Assembly (NCBI RefSeq): GCF_000340215.1
Contig: NW_006921541.1
Span: 2,081,527-2,145,526, forward strand
Direction of reading: 5' to 3'
DNA: 64,000 bases
Origin: Pseudocercospora fijiensis CIRAD86
Taxonomy: Eukaryota > Ascomycota > Dothideomycetes > Mycosphaerellales > Mycosphaerellaceae
Positions 45,427 to 55,226 of the stretch are shown here, piece by piece (the stretch's first letter is position 1; each line of letters begins with the position of its first letter). Below the pieces are notes generated by a model. That model did not search any database. It saw only the letters and a list, made by a program, of their open reading frames with translations, and was not told where the DNA came from. A program made the translations under genes and the position numbers.

Positions 45427-46620
45427 ATGGGCAAACACACCATCTTCTTGTCTATCTCACTTCCATTTATCACAATCCTCCTCTACCTTCCACTGACAAC
45501 CACATTTCAAACCTCGAGTTCGATCACCAAATATACTTGGCTATTCAATAATTCCATCCTCATCCATCTCCTTACAACTTTGTCTTTATCCTTCGCCGCC
45601 TCACAGTCGTCGAAGAATGCACAAGCCGCTCAATCCAGAATCGATCAAAAGAAATCTCAACCACGAGAAGATGAAGACCCCTCTCCCTCCCCAACGCTCA
45701 AAAAATGGACCCTCACAACTCGTCTCATCGGCATACTCTCCGGCACCTACATCCTCACTTTACCAATTTTCTACCCAGTCGAAACTTATCCCCTCCTGGA
45801 CTGTCTCTTACGAGTCGCAACCTTTTTCTCCGGATGTAAACTTTTGGACCTATCGGTAGCTCGAGCCTCGTCGCCTCCAGTCTTCCTCGCTGGAAACAAC
45901 GCACCGGATTCCTGGCTGGATCGTCTAGCATATACCTGCCTCCTCACAACTTCGACGCGATATGCGGCTTTCGATGTCGCTGTAAAAACCGGAACATCTC
46001 TTCGGCGAGAAAGAGGTTCTTGGTTATGGGAATACGGCCCTGTACTTGCAATACCGTTGACTCTCCTTCTTCCGCAAATAGCGGAATTCAAAGTGCTAAG
46101 TGGGTTAGTGGTTATACAACTCGGTTTAGAAGGCTTGCATTGGATCTTTCATGGAAGTAATTGCCAATCGGGAAAACTGTTTCACTACCCTTTCGCTGCA
46201 CGGACTTTGTCAGAATTCTGGGGCGTGAGATGGCATCAGGGTGCTCAGCCTTTTCTGTTGGGGTTGGGGTATTTTCCTGCGCAGAGAGTGGCATACAGTA
46301 TATCTGGGAATAGAGAGGTTGGTCGAGCTGCAGGTGTGCTGGCGGCTTTCGGATTAAGTGGGATATGGCATGGTTGGTGTGCTACGAGTTTGGTCAAGGA
46401 GGAGTTTGCTTGGAGTGTTGGGGTGGGACTTTGGGCGGTGTTTGTCTTGCAGGGTGTTGGATGTTTGGCGGAGAAGGTGATTTGGGGGAAGAGGCAGGGT
46501 GGATGGGTGCAGAGGGTTGTGGTTTGGGCTTATGCTGTTGAGGTTGGTGCGATTTGGTTCAGGGGGGCGGAGAAGAGGAGGGCGGAGATTCCGTGGGTTG
46601 AGAGGTTGATGGGAGGATAG
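45427..46620 (+). CDS. Wax-synthase-like MBOAT acyltransferase
   Basis: 397 aa, single exon. A polytopic membrane protein with about eight hydrophobic segments (first at residues 5-25). The C-terminal half carries the wax synthase signature: FWGVRWHQG near residues 264-272 and the catalytic-type FGLSGIWHGW near 313-322, with an HG pair (GLHWIFHG) before them. MBOAT enzymes of this type esterify hydroxyl groups with fatty acyl-CoA in the ER; fungal members also acylate secondary metabolites. The acceptor cannot be inferred. The Ser/Pro/Asp-rich loop near residues 60-90 is a likely cytoplasmic loop. No biosynthetic cluster genes lie beside it, which argues mildly against a dedicated secondary-metabolism role. 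Confidence 0.8.
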   Translation: MGKHTIFLSISLPFITILLYLPLTTTFQTSSSITKYTWLFNNSILIHLLTTLSLSFAASQSSKNAQAAQSRIDQKKSQPREDEDPSPSPTLKKWTLTTRLIGILSGTYILTLPIFYPVETYPLLDCLLRVATFFSGCKLLDLSVARASSPPVFLAGNNAPDSWLDRLAYTCLLTTSTRYAAFDVAVKTGTSLRRERGSWLWEYGPVLAIPLTLLLPQIAEFKVLSGLVVIQLGLEGLHWIFHGSNCQSGKLFHYPFAARTLSEFWGVRWHQGAQPFLLGLGYFPAQRVAYSISGNREVGRAAGVLAAFGLSGIWHGWCATSLVKEEFAWSVGVGLWAVFVLQGVGCLAEKVIWGKRQGGWVQRVVVWAYAVEVGAIWFRGAEKRRAEIPWVERLMGG

Positions 46621-47656
46621 AGTGTACATAGAGTACAGAAGTGCGAACACGTGCTCGCTTTCAGTTGACTGCTGGACAATGCTCAGCAGTTATTTAAGGA
46701 GGCGGTCGTCTCTGGCGCGGACTGCACCGTGGACGCTTCTGCTGTTCTCTCCGAACTGGCATACACCAGCGTCTGAGAGGGAGTCAGTCGAACGACGCTG
46801 AAATTGTTTATAGCGCGTGTTAAGCAGGACGTGACACGAGCGTGAAAGGCTGACGTTGCACGGATCTCGTCCGGCAGCCTTGGTGGCATAATTGATGGCA
46901 GCAGCAACTTGAAGACATACCGACAACCCGGTTCCATCTCTGTGTGTGCGGAGTGAGTGTACTATCAACGCATAAAAAGCATTGCAAACATGGACAGTGG
47001 ACACCATATGTACCACGTCTCATCTCCAACTGCCGCCGTCTGCCGGGCGTGTTGCGTGACTCGGGTGTGATGACTTTTGGCAGCGAAGCGGGAAGCGGGA
47101 GCGGGAAAGCGGGTATTCTAGCGGGCTAGTAGCTTTCGCCGTGTTTGAGGTTCGTTCCTTCGTTTGATCCCGCTGCCAACTTCTTCGCGGCACTCCATTG
47201 ACACCCTGCGCGTCCCTTTCGCCTTCCGCCTGAATCATACGTACCACGCGCGACGACACGCCAGACGCACTTCGGAGCATCAACCTAAGGCTGAGTATCG
47301 GGCAAGCACCTGAAGAGCTGGACATCTGCATCATCTGGGTGATTTTTCCTTGAGCGACCCTCAATCTGTTCTCATCACCCACCACCACTCTCTACCAAAT
47401 CACCACCACTGCTGCCTCAACTCCTCCTTGCGATCGCTTTCCAGTCCGCGCACTTCCGTCTCACGCCCTCGCCCTCGCCCTCGCCCTCGACACAGCACGA
47501 CGCACTACACCATCACCACCATCCATCACTTGCTTCCGACGCCTGCATCCACACACCGCACATCCCGTGTAGATAAGCCAGACAGACAGCGCGAGAATTC
47601 AAGAGCAATATACCCGCACATCCCGAGCCTCTTTCCACACTCTGCCTCTCATAGCC
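46621..47656. other. Intergenic region with long pyrimidine-rich leader
   Basis: About 1 kb. The 3' half (47,380-47,650) is strongly CT/CA-rich, including four CCCTCG-type repeats near 47,466-47,490. This is typical of a long 5' UTR or promoter of a highly expressed filamentous-fungal gene. Overlapping short frames on both strands are not supported as genes. Confidence 0.45.
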
Positions 47657-49192
47657 ATGGCCGAGACGCCACACGAGACTCCGGTCGCCTCGGTGAAGCG
47701 CCCGCTCGAGGAGCCATCCTCCCCTTCTGCACCCACCGACCAGCCCGAGGCAAAGCGCCCAGCACTCGACAAGGTGCTCCAAGAAGATGGCATCCCGGCA
47801 GAGCAACCCACCGAACCGGCTCTCCCGACAGAGGCTCCTGCGCCCGCCGAAGCTGAAGTGACCGAGACGAAGCCAGAAGAAGAAACCGAACCGGTCATTG
47901 CGAAGCAAGAGGCCGATGACGCCGACAAGCAAGGTGACACTGTTGTTCCTGATGCGCCTGGCAACCGCCTTCCGACAGAATCGCCAGCGCCCAATGCACT
48001 GCCTCCCAACCCCGCCCCTTCTGCCAATGGACAATCGGACAGCCGAGCCTCTGCACCAGCTCCTATGCCCTATCATCAGCAAGACGAGTCCAACTGGCTC
48101 CATGTTCGTGCCATCATCTCTAGTGCGGAAGCTGCCACCGTCATCGGCAAGGGCGGTGAGAACGTCACCCAGATCCGCCGCCTGGCCGGAGCAAAGTGCA
48201 CTGTGAGCGAGTACACACGCGGTGCAGTTGAGCGCATTCTTACGGTCAGTGGTCACGTGGATGCTGTTGCCAAAGCATTTGGTCTCATCATTCGCACCCT
48301 CAATCAAGAGCCTCTCGAGCAAGCCTCCACACCACAGTCCAAGACATACCCACTTCGCCTTCTGATCCCGCACATCCTTATTGGCTCCATCATCGGCAAG
48401 CAGGGCGTTCGCATTCGCGAGATCCAAGAAGCGTCTGGTGCCCGACTCAATGCTTCCGAATCCTGCCTTCCTCTGTCCACCGAGCGCTCTCTTGTCGTCC
48501 TTGGTGTTGCAGACGCTGTACACATCGCTACTTACTACGTTGGCAGCACCCTCGTTGAGCAGTTGACTGATCGCTTTGGTGGTCCAGCAGCCTCCAACTA
48601 TGCCGGCCGTCATGGAGGCCCACAAGGTGTCGTCCCAGGCGGCATGCAGGTAGTTCCATACGTGCCTCAGAACACTGGCGGTCAAATGGGTCATCCGGAT
48701 AACTTCCGCAAGCACAGCAATGGACCACCACGAACTCCGGCCAATCCTTACGGACAGCCATACATGCACGGCCAGCCACCACAGCAGCATCCTCAGCAGC
48801 CGATGCATTACGGTGCTGCTTCGCCTCGCGCTCCATACGTGGGCGCTGGTCCTCAACAACCTCAGCCATATGGTCATGCCGCACCATCGCAAGCCCACGC
48901 AGGGCCGCCTCAGCAGCCGGTCCAGGGTATGGTTCCCGGCCAGCCCATCACCCAACAGATCTTCATTCCTAACGACATGGTCGGCGCGATCATTGGCAAG
49001 GGAGGAGCGAAAATTAACGAGATCAGACAACTTTCTGGCAGTGTCATCAAAATCAACGAACCACAAGACAACAACAACGAGCGACTCGTCACCATTACTG
49101 GAACCCAAGAATGCAATCAAATGGCTCTCTACATGCTGTACTCGAGACTGGGTGAGTCAAGTAAGAATTCTAACTCTATCATGCCACGATAG
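47657..49192 (+). CDS. Triple KH-domain RNA-binding protein (PBP2/Rnc1-like)
   Basis: 511 aa. The N-terminus (1-140) is acidic, Pro/Glu-rich and disordered. Three KH domains follow: KH1 about 147-215 with GKGG at 164-167, KH2 about 231-300 with GKQG at 247-250, and KH3 about 432-498 with GKGG at 447-450. KH2 and KH3 are separated by a Gly/Pro/Gln-rich linker. This is the layout of yeast PBP2/HEK2 and fission yeast Rnc1, cytoplasmic or nuclear proteins that bind and stabilise mRNAs. The last codons may not be right: the stretch after RLG contains GTGAGT, a TCTAAC branch-like site and CACGATAG, and another 3' site TTAG lies at 49281-49282. A C-terminal intron could therefore replace the final 12 residues. 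Confidence 0.88.
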   Translation: MAETPHETPVASVKRPLEEPSSPSAPTDQPEAKRPALDKVLQEDGIPAEQPTEPALPTEAPAPAEAEVTETKPEEETEPVIAKQEADDADKQGDTVVPDAPGNRLPTESPAPNALPPNPAPSANGQSDSRASAPAPMPYHQQDESNWLHVRAIISSAEAATVIGKGGENVTQIRRLAGAKCTVSEYTRGAVERILTVSGHVDAVAKAFGLIIRTLNQEPLEQASTPQSKTYPLRLLIPHILIGSIIGKQGVRIREIQEASGARLNASESCLPLSTERSLVVLGVADAVHIATYYVGSTLVEQLTDRFGGPAASNYAGRHGGPQGVVPGGMQVVPYVPQNTGGQMGHPDNFRKHSNGPPRTPANPYGQPYMHGQPPQQHPQQPMHYGAASPRAPYVGAGPQQPQPYGHAAPSQAHAGPPQQPVQGMVPGQPITQQIFIPNDMVGAIIGKGGAKINEIRQLSGSVIKINEPQDNNNERLVTITGTQECNQMALYMLYSRLGESSKNSNSIMPR

Positions 49193-50205
49193 AAGTGCGG
49201 ATGAATCCGATCTGGAGTGTACGAGGAGAACTGTACTATACGATTACGGCTGGCTTTTCCAATATTCCCTTTTTCCTCTTAGGTTTCTGGTCTTCAACTC
49301 CTGCCATCGGACAGTGCTTACATGACTACCCTAGGCGAGGTGACTTCGAACCCCAGAGATAAGGAAAGCACATTCTTTAATCACACTTGAGCAAGGATGG
49401 GATAGCGAAAAAGCGATTTCTCGGTGTATTGATCTTCGCATTGGTGTTTTGGAGTCGCAGAGGAGCAGGACAGGCATTGGATCGGCGTTCGCAAAACGCC
49501 AAGCGTATCTGAGATCGTGAGGAATGGAAGATTTGGAGATGCGCAATGTGCATTCCAGAGGACGCCGAGGCTTGCTTGCTGCCTATTGCACCAGGCAAAT
49601 AAGCTGTTTCGTGACACCCATCAATGAATACAAGTATGACTCTGACCATGCATCAAATTTTCAGCAAACGCTGTGTCGGTTATTTTACGCCGCGACTATG
49701 CAGCGTTGCCTTTCTTGCAGATTAGAACGTATGTTTAATCGCAGACATTGTGTTCCGGAAGCGGAAGGCTGCGTGTGCATCGAACTGGTGTTTGGCCGAA
49801 TGCGACAAAGAAAGACATGCAGTTTGAGAACGAGATGCATCGAAAATGGTTTGGCAGATATCCTGGTTGCGGGTTTGTCGCTACTACTGTACCGAGCCAT
49901 CCATCTATACACTTCCATTGCCATTCTTCTTCCTCGTGCTGACATTCAGATCCATCATTCACTGGTGTTCGGGCATATTTCCCAGCTATTCACCACCGCT
50001 CCGAAGCTATTGCTCCTGATCAGCAGATGGAACCGACATCGTGAAGAAGACAAAGAAAGAATCTTGCGCGATATCACGGCGTTCGCCTTCATCATATACC
50101 GTCGTCAACACATCCACCGCCATCCTGGATCCCATCGAGACACCAGTCTGGTTTCGCGCTCTACCTGCTCAGCCAGTGACACCTCCAAACATCTTCGGCC
50201 CGCCG
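49193..50205. other. Intergenic region, no supported gene
   Basis: Holds the 3' UTR of the KH gene and the upstream region of the BTB gene. A long plus-strand frame (49,524-50,297, 257 codons) overlaps the BTB gene in another frame and shows no known domain or coding bias, so I do not call it. Confidence 0.4.
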
Positions 50206-51321
50206 ATGTCGACGACGGTACACCACATCGGCGTGCCTGCCATCGAGATACCGTCCCCAGCACCCAGCGACACATCCATGTCCACACGGCAAGGTGACCA
50301 AGATGTCACCGCCCCGCCAAGAAGATCCCCAAGACCAGGTCGCTCACCAGACCGACCTCTTCTCAGAACCGCATTCCGAAACTTCTCCGGTGTCGCGACC
50401 GTCATCGTAGGAGAGACAGGGAACAAAAGCCGCCCACACACCCAATACCTCGTCCACAAAGAACTCCTCACCAGCGCTAGCCCATTCTTCGCCGCAGCAC
50501 TCAACAGCACATTCGCCGAAGGAATGGAACAAGTCGTCCGCCTGCCCGAAGAGAAACCCGAAAGCTTCGAATGGTTTCTCCAATGGCTCTACACCGGTAC
50601 CCTGACCACGCAACCCTCTTCCATCGACCCAATGAATCGCGGCGTCTACACTCGTGGCCATCCCCATACCTTCCCCGCCGGCTCCCAAATCTCATCTCCC
50701 GCCTCCCACTTCGAATCCCATCTCGACGGCGACCTCCGCAACTCTGCCGGCTCCCCGAAATACTTTCTCCTCCTCGACCTCTACGCCCTCTCCGACCGTC
50801 TCCTCACCACCCCCCTCAGCAACCACATCCTCAGCACCATCGCCCGCCTCTCAGAATCCACAAACTCCGTCCCCACCCCCAGCGACACCTGGATTCTCTA
50901 CGACACCATCCGCGACACCTCCCCCCTCCGCACCTTAATCCTCGACCTCTTCGCCTACAAAAAAACCGATAAACTCCTCGAAACGCATAAAGATGACTGG
51001 CACCCGAGGTTTTTAAGGGAACTCGTTGTGAAATTGAAGAGGCCTGGCCCTGAAGCTATTGAGAGGCATAGTCTTGTGGCGTGGAGGCCAAGGTCTTGGA
51101 GTACGAGTAAGGCGTGTGAGGGTTGTAAGGAGGTTCTCAAGCCCGGCGTTAGTGGGGATAAGTGTTGTGGGTGTGAGAAGGCGTTTTGTGGAGAGTGTTT
51201 GAGACGGCATAGTGGTGAGGGATGGAATTTGCCGAATGATGTTAGTGGGTGTAAGCCCTGGATGGGGAGGGGGATGTGTGTGAGGTATCATGAGCATGCG
51301 GGTGGGGAGGCTTGTGGGTAG
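50206..51321 (+). CDS. BTB/POZ domain protein with C-terminal Cys/His cluster
   Basis: 371 aa from the first in-frame ATG (50206). The frame extends upstream to a GTG but no ATG is present there, and a spliced upstream exon cannot be excluded. The BTB fold covers about residues 58-133, with TQYLVHKELLTSASPFFAAAL and FAEGMEQVVRLPEEKPESFEWFLQWLYTG split by the helix. A variable middle follows, then a C-terminal cluster of Cys and His (CEGC, CCGC, CGEC, SGC, RYHEH) that probably binds zinc, like a degraded RING or FYVE finger. Fungal BTB proteins often act as adaptors for CUL3 ubiquitin ligases. The partner is unknown. Codon use shifts from C-rich to G/T-rich at the C-terminus, as at other island gene ends. 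Confidence 0.75.
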   Translation: MSTTVHHIGVPAIEIPSPAPSDTSMSTRQGDQDVTAPPRRSPRPGRSPDRPLLRTAFRNFSGVATVIVGETGNKSRPHTQYLVHKELLTSASPFFAAALNSTFAEGMEQVVRLPEEKPESFEWFLQWLYTGTLTTQPSSIDPMNRGVYTRGHPHTFPAGSQISSPASHFESHLDGDLRNSAGSPKYFLLLDLYALSDRLLTTPLSNHILSTIARLSESTNSVPTPSDTWILYDTIRDTSPLRTLILDLFAYKKTDKLLETHKDDWHPRFLRELVVKLKRPGPEAIERHSLVAWRPRSWSTSKACEGCKEVLKPGVSGDKCCGCEKAFCGECLRRHSGEGWNLPNDVSGCKPWMGRGMCVRYHEHAGGEACG

Positions 51322-51877
51322 GGGGGTGGAAGGGTAGGGAATGGGGTTTTAGTGGAATGGATGGATGCATGTAGGGTGAGGTGATGATTTAGCAGATACA
51401 CTATGTGATGTTTTTTAATGGAAATTTCCTCCTAGTTCAGGTTGATGGTGACGCCTGAAGCGAAGTAACTCTTATTTTCTGTGGCGAGTAGTGATGGTAA
51501 TTGCTCAAGGACGATCCAGTCAAATTTAGAATATGAGTCTACCGTCTGAGACTGTGTGTGCTTGACCCGTGAAGGACATCGGCTGTGCTGATGGCAAATT
51601 TTGTCTCTCGTGGTCTGAAAGCAGTATGTTGAAGTTGTTGATGGATTCCATCACTTTGGCACAGAACTCCAATACCGATTTGAAGCTACAGATGTACTCG
51701 CTTTTAATGATAGTAGAGTATTTCCTACCTGAAATTTCATCAACCTCAACCAAGCTACATCTTCACCGAATTCACAACTCGCTTTTGTTTCCCATATGCA
51801 TGTTGAGCCACTGCTCAAATCTCCAATTTTTACTCGAAAGTCCCAATGCTTGACGTGCTGCTCTCAAACTCTCCTGC
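51322..51877. other. Intergenic region between BTB and 2EXR genes
   Basis: Two tail-to-tail 3' regions. Short frames on both strands only; nothing recognised. Confidence 0.4.
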
Positions 51878-52681
51878 TCAGACTTCCGTACAACAAGCTG
51901 GACCGTCATCGTTTTCGGAGAGCATGCTTTGCAAGCATTCCCTAACCGCAGCTTGAAGCGCCAGAGCAGGCTGTGTCTGGTACAACGAAGTACTCAGCAA
52001 GTCCCAATAGCGGAATTTGAAGACGCTCAGAACTTTCAGGTCGTCTTTCTGGGTCTCGAAAAGTGCTTGCGCGAAGGGTTCGAGTTGCTCCGCGATGTGG
52101 AAAGCGATGGGTGTCAAGGATTCCTGATCAAGGTCGATTTCCCTATCATCGTCCTCCTCGCTGTCATCAAGATCGATCTCGATCTCCTCGTCCTCTTCAT
52201 CATCTTCTTCAACAAGAAACAGATCTTCAACCATATCGTACGGCAGCGCCAGAGTGATCAAGTTCTTCGCAGGACTGAGATATCGAGTAATCGTCCGCAA
52301 GTCGTCGTTGAGATTGATGATCTCAACATATCGGAGGTGTTGGATGGAGTGCTTGATCTGCTTTGGAAGGAAGATGGTCATCCAGGAAGCATGGTGGAAT
52401 TGGAAGATGTTTTCGCCGTAGAAGATCGAGGTCGCTTCTTGGTGCATCTGTCTGCATGTGCGGAGGAGTGGGAGGGATAGCTGTTTTGCTTGGTAGTCGT
52501 CAATGACGAAGAGGGTGCCTTTCTCGTTGTCGTATGCTCGGTCGAGCTGGATCGATTCGGGAAGGACTAGGGCGTGACGGTAGATTTTATTGCGGAGTTC
52601 TGGGGAGAGGTCGAAGAAGCCTACGGGGGCCTTTTCGGTCTGGACAGTCGAGTTCCGTGGAGTGGATAGAGTGTTACCCAT
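51878..52681 (-). CDS. 2EXR-domain protein with N-myristoylation-like start
   Basis: 267 aa, single exon. The 2EXR domain occupies roughly residues 18-110: the ExR1-like motif GFFDLSPELRNKIYRHAL and the second part LPLLRTCRQMHQEATSIFYGENIFQF. This family is greatly expanded in Dothideomycetes and other fungi and is often called a hypothetical or F-box-like protein. Its biochemical role is not established. The start MGNTLS fits the MGxxxS consensus of N-myristoylation, suggesting membrane attachment. Residues about 157-185 are very acidic (EEDDEEDEEIEIDLDD). Nearby genes at 52915-53576 and 57035-57760 belong to the same family. Confidence 0.75.
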   Translation of the reverse strand: MGNTLSTPRNSTVQTEKAPVGFFDLSPELRNKIYRHALVLPESIQLDRAYDNEKGTLFVIDDYQAKQLSLPLLRTCRQMHQEATSIFYGENIFQFHHASWMTIFLPKQIKHSIQHLRYVEIINLNDDLRTITRYLSPAKNLITLALPYDMVEDLFLVEEDDEEDEEIEIDLDDSEEDDDREIDLDQESLTPIAFHIAEQLEPFAQALFETQKDDLKVLSVFKFRYWDLLSTSLYQTQPALALQAAVRECLQSMLSENDDGPACCTEV

Positions 52682-52914
52682 TGTGACTATGATCGGTAGT
52701 CTTTGTTATTGTAAAGGAAGTGCTTGCTGAAGCTAACTCTGATATGCAGCCACGCGAGTGATGGGAAACCCATACTAATGTCGTGCTTTTGCTCGCGGTC
52801 CATCATGCTTGTGATGGTCCTCATCCGTCTTCCTGAATACTGCAATGCTGTGCGAACTGATGAGGAGTGAAGCCGGTGAACCTGGCAACAAAAAGTCGCA
52901 CTGAGCGATGGAAG

Positions 52915-53576
52915 TCAGTCCTTGTCCTCCAACTCTCCTCTCAACAACTTCTTCACCTCCTCCTCATAAGCCATCCTATGCCTCTCCGCAAGCTGGCTCA
53001 AAGCTCGAGTATGATCGCCAGCATCCGACACAAACACCGCCCTGCTCAAAGTCTTCTCAACATTCATATCCCCATTGACCTCTCCCATCTTCCTCACCAA
53101 CTCCACCAACTCCGCCGTAATCTCCTCAGCAGTAAACAATTCCCAATCGCTCCTCCCAACTCCAACCTCTCCAATCTCACCACACCCATTTCCAACACCT
53201 TCAAAGATCCCAGTATCTCAACTCGATTACCAGGATAATTAATCGCAACATCCATCATCCATCTCGCAGCCCTCGTCCCTTCCAAAAATCCAGTCAAGAC
53301 GCTCGGAAACGTGAAGACGAACTTATTGCTGCTGTAGAGGACTGGCGTGGCTTCGGCGTGGATTTGTTTACATATGCGTAAGATTGAGACTGGGATGTGC
53401 ACGCCTTCAGGATTCTCGTCATTGGAGTCGGATGATTTGGTGCAGGTGAAGCGTTTCTGGTAGCGGAAGATGTCGATGGAGTGTTGGGCGCTGAGAAGGG
53501 CTGTGTAGATTTGGTCGCGGAGTTCGGGGGGAAGGGAGAGGAAGGGGAATGGACTTTGCTTTGTGTTGCAGGACAT
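52915..53576 (-). pseudogene. 2EXR-domain gene interrupted by a frameshift
   Basis: The frame starting at 53576 encodes the 2EXR domain (FPFLSLPPELRDQIYTALL, then ILRICKQIHAEATPVLYSSNKF) and stays open to 53094. It ends in a Trp/Arg-rich nonsense tail (LRRSWWSW) and loses similarity near 53,150. In the next frame, from about 53,147 down to 52,915, a coherent helical C-terminus appears (FTAEEITAELVELVRKMGEVN, ending LLRGELEDKD). A one-base change near 53,145-53,160 would join them. No canonical short intron was found to do so. It is either a recent pseudogene or an assembly error. Confidence 0.6.
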
Positions 53577-54235
53577 TTCGTCGCTTTGGGCTGCGGAGTC
53601 GGTGTGGATCTAGTCGATGTGTTTGTGATGTCTTCTACTCGGGTCTCCTTCCTTGGTTTTGCTGGACTGTTCGGAGCCATGCAATGGGGTCGTGATGATG
53701 CACAAAACTCCTGTCCGGTAGTGAATACATGTATGCAGAAGCTCGGGAATGCTCCGGGAATGATTCGCAACTGCGCGTACCCTTTGGGATTTGTGAGCAC
53801 TGTTGCCGAGAGACGTTCAAGCTCTGTCTTGCAGCATCTTGGTCGTATCCATTTCTTTGCCCTTGCTCGGTCTCGAAACCGTCGGTGGCAGCGCTCGAAG
53901 CCGTTCTCTTGCGCTGTCGAAAAGTCCAGATTCTGTTCTGAACGATTCATTCTTTCACCTAACTCAGGCAACCGGCAAAATCGCTCTACACGTGGTCAGC
54001 AAAGAGGTAGGCAACGAAGCAGGAGGTAATTCTGTCAACAATGTACAAGTCTTTTCGATACTTGAAACAGCGGCAGGAACATGCCTCCTTCCTATCATGA
54101 TATTTTCAATTCGTGCAGCCGTAGCCACTCCAGCCAAACGGGCATCGGCACGAGTAAACTCATCTCGAGCTTTGGACGCCGAAAACTCCGCTCTTAACGC
54201 CATACCCAACGCCTTCGCCAATGCTCTGTCATGAT
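53577..54235. other. Intergenic region between frameshifted 2EXR gene and GAR1
   Basis: Several overlapping frames on both strands. The longest, on plus at 53,803-54,234, starts without homology and runs into the GAR1 3' end antisense. No feature recognised. Confidence 0.4.
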
Positions 54236-54916
54236 CTAGTATCCTCTACCGCGACCTCTTGGTGTGCCCCTGCTGCCTCCTCTACTGAAGCCACCGCTCC
54301 CAGAGAAACCACGGCCTCCGCCTCGGCCACCACCACGGCCACCACGATCACCTCCTCGGCCTCGCGGAGTGAAGCCTCCTCTGCCTCGCGGGGCCCCACG
54401 TCCACCTCTTCCTGCTCCTCCAGCGCCTCTTGGCTTTTTCACCTTCGGTGCGCCTGGCGGAGGCTTTGGCTTTGGCAAGAATTTCTCAAGCGGCAACAGC
54501 TTGTCGCCGCCGATGTAGAATTTGTCGCCGTTCTTGAATGATGTTGCCTGGATACCATCCTGTGGCTTGATTGTGAAGTAGACTTGGTTCAGTGGTCCGA
54601 GGATCTCGTCGACTTTTCCGATTTGCGTCTTGTTCTCGAGGAATATGGGTGCGTTGAAGTATGGAATCTTAATGTTGATGGATTCGCATACCATCTCGCC
54701 TTCGGTAGCATGCATGAATGTGCCCATTTCTGAAAGTGTGTTAGTGGTATGCCATAAATCCCAGATCTTGTCGCATATACCGTAGACTTGGTCAGGTGGG
54801 CCATATGATTGCTGGAATCCGCCACGACCACCTCTGAAGCCTCCACGTCCGCCTCTGTCACCAAAGCCTCCGCGACCTCCTCTATCACCGCCGCCTCGTC
54901 CACCGCGGAACGACAT
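54236..54916 (-). CDS. GAR1: H/ACA snoRNP subunit Gar1
   Basis: Complement of join 54236..54729, 54781..54916 (209 aa). The 51-nt intron has GTATATG...TTTCAG and branch ACTAAC. Without splicing the frame stays open and would insert 17 residues (Gly-Ile-Cys-Asp-Lys and so on) into the conserved core. The spliced reading [19 protein letters not shown] matches Gar1 exactly. The core is at about residues 36-130 ([19 protein letters not shown]), flanked by RGG/FGG-rich N- and C-terminal glycine-arginine domains. Gar1 forms with Cbf5, Nhp2 and Nop10 the enzyme that pseudouridylates rRNA and snRNA in the nucleolus. Divergent from the methyltransferase gene on the right, with 310 bp between the ATGs. 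Confidence 0.95.
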   Translation of the reverse strand: MSFRGGRGGGDRGGRGGFGDRGGRGGFRGGRGGFQQSYGPPDQVYGICDKIWDLWHTTNTLSEMGTFMHATEGEMVCESINIKIPYFNAPIFLENKTQIGKVDEILGPLNQVYFTIKPQDGIQATSFKNGDKFYIGGDKLLPLEKFLPKPKPPPGAPKVKKPRGAGGAGRGGRGAPRGRGGFTPRGRGGDRGGRGGGRGGGRGFSGSGGFSRGGSRGTPRGRGRGY

Positions 54917-55226
54917 TTTGAGCTTGTCCCGCCTTCAAATTCCTCTCCTCTGAGCAATTTTTGATCCCACAATGTGCTCTCTGCGCAATGGGTGATTGCA
55001 GGTGTATGATAGCTCTGCACTAGGAGCAGTCCATACAGTAATCGCTTGTTGCAGGAATGTGCTGCTCGTCGCAATCGTCGTGGAAAGCTCGGCGTGAAAT
55101 TGTCAAAGCTGCTGCGGACTTTTCTTGCCAAGGCGGGAAAGGAAGGAGCTGTCGGAAAGTTCTTGCCTCAGGCCAAGATCGTCCTTTTCCCTCTATACAA
55201 ACTTCCTTCTCTGCACGCGTTTCGAG
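54917..55226. promoter_or_regulatory. Shared promoter between GAR1 and the RNA methyltransferase
   Basis: 310 bp separate the two divergent start codons, so the region probably acts as a bidirectional promoter. Both genes act in ribosome or RNA modification, and co-regulation is an inference from that. No specific factor site was assigned. Confidence 0.4.

Noticed and set aside
49524..50297. 257-codon plus-strand frame
   Set aside because: It overlaps the BTB gene in another frame, shows no domain and has an implausible composition rich in Arg, His and Cys.
53803..54234. 143-codon plus-strand frame before GAR1, and an 85-codon minus-strand frame over the same bases
   Set aside because: Both lack recognisable domains. 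The minus-strand frame starts at TTG, not ATG.
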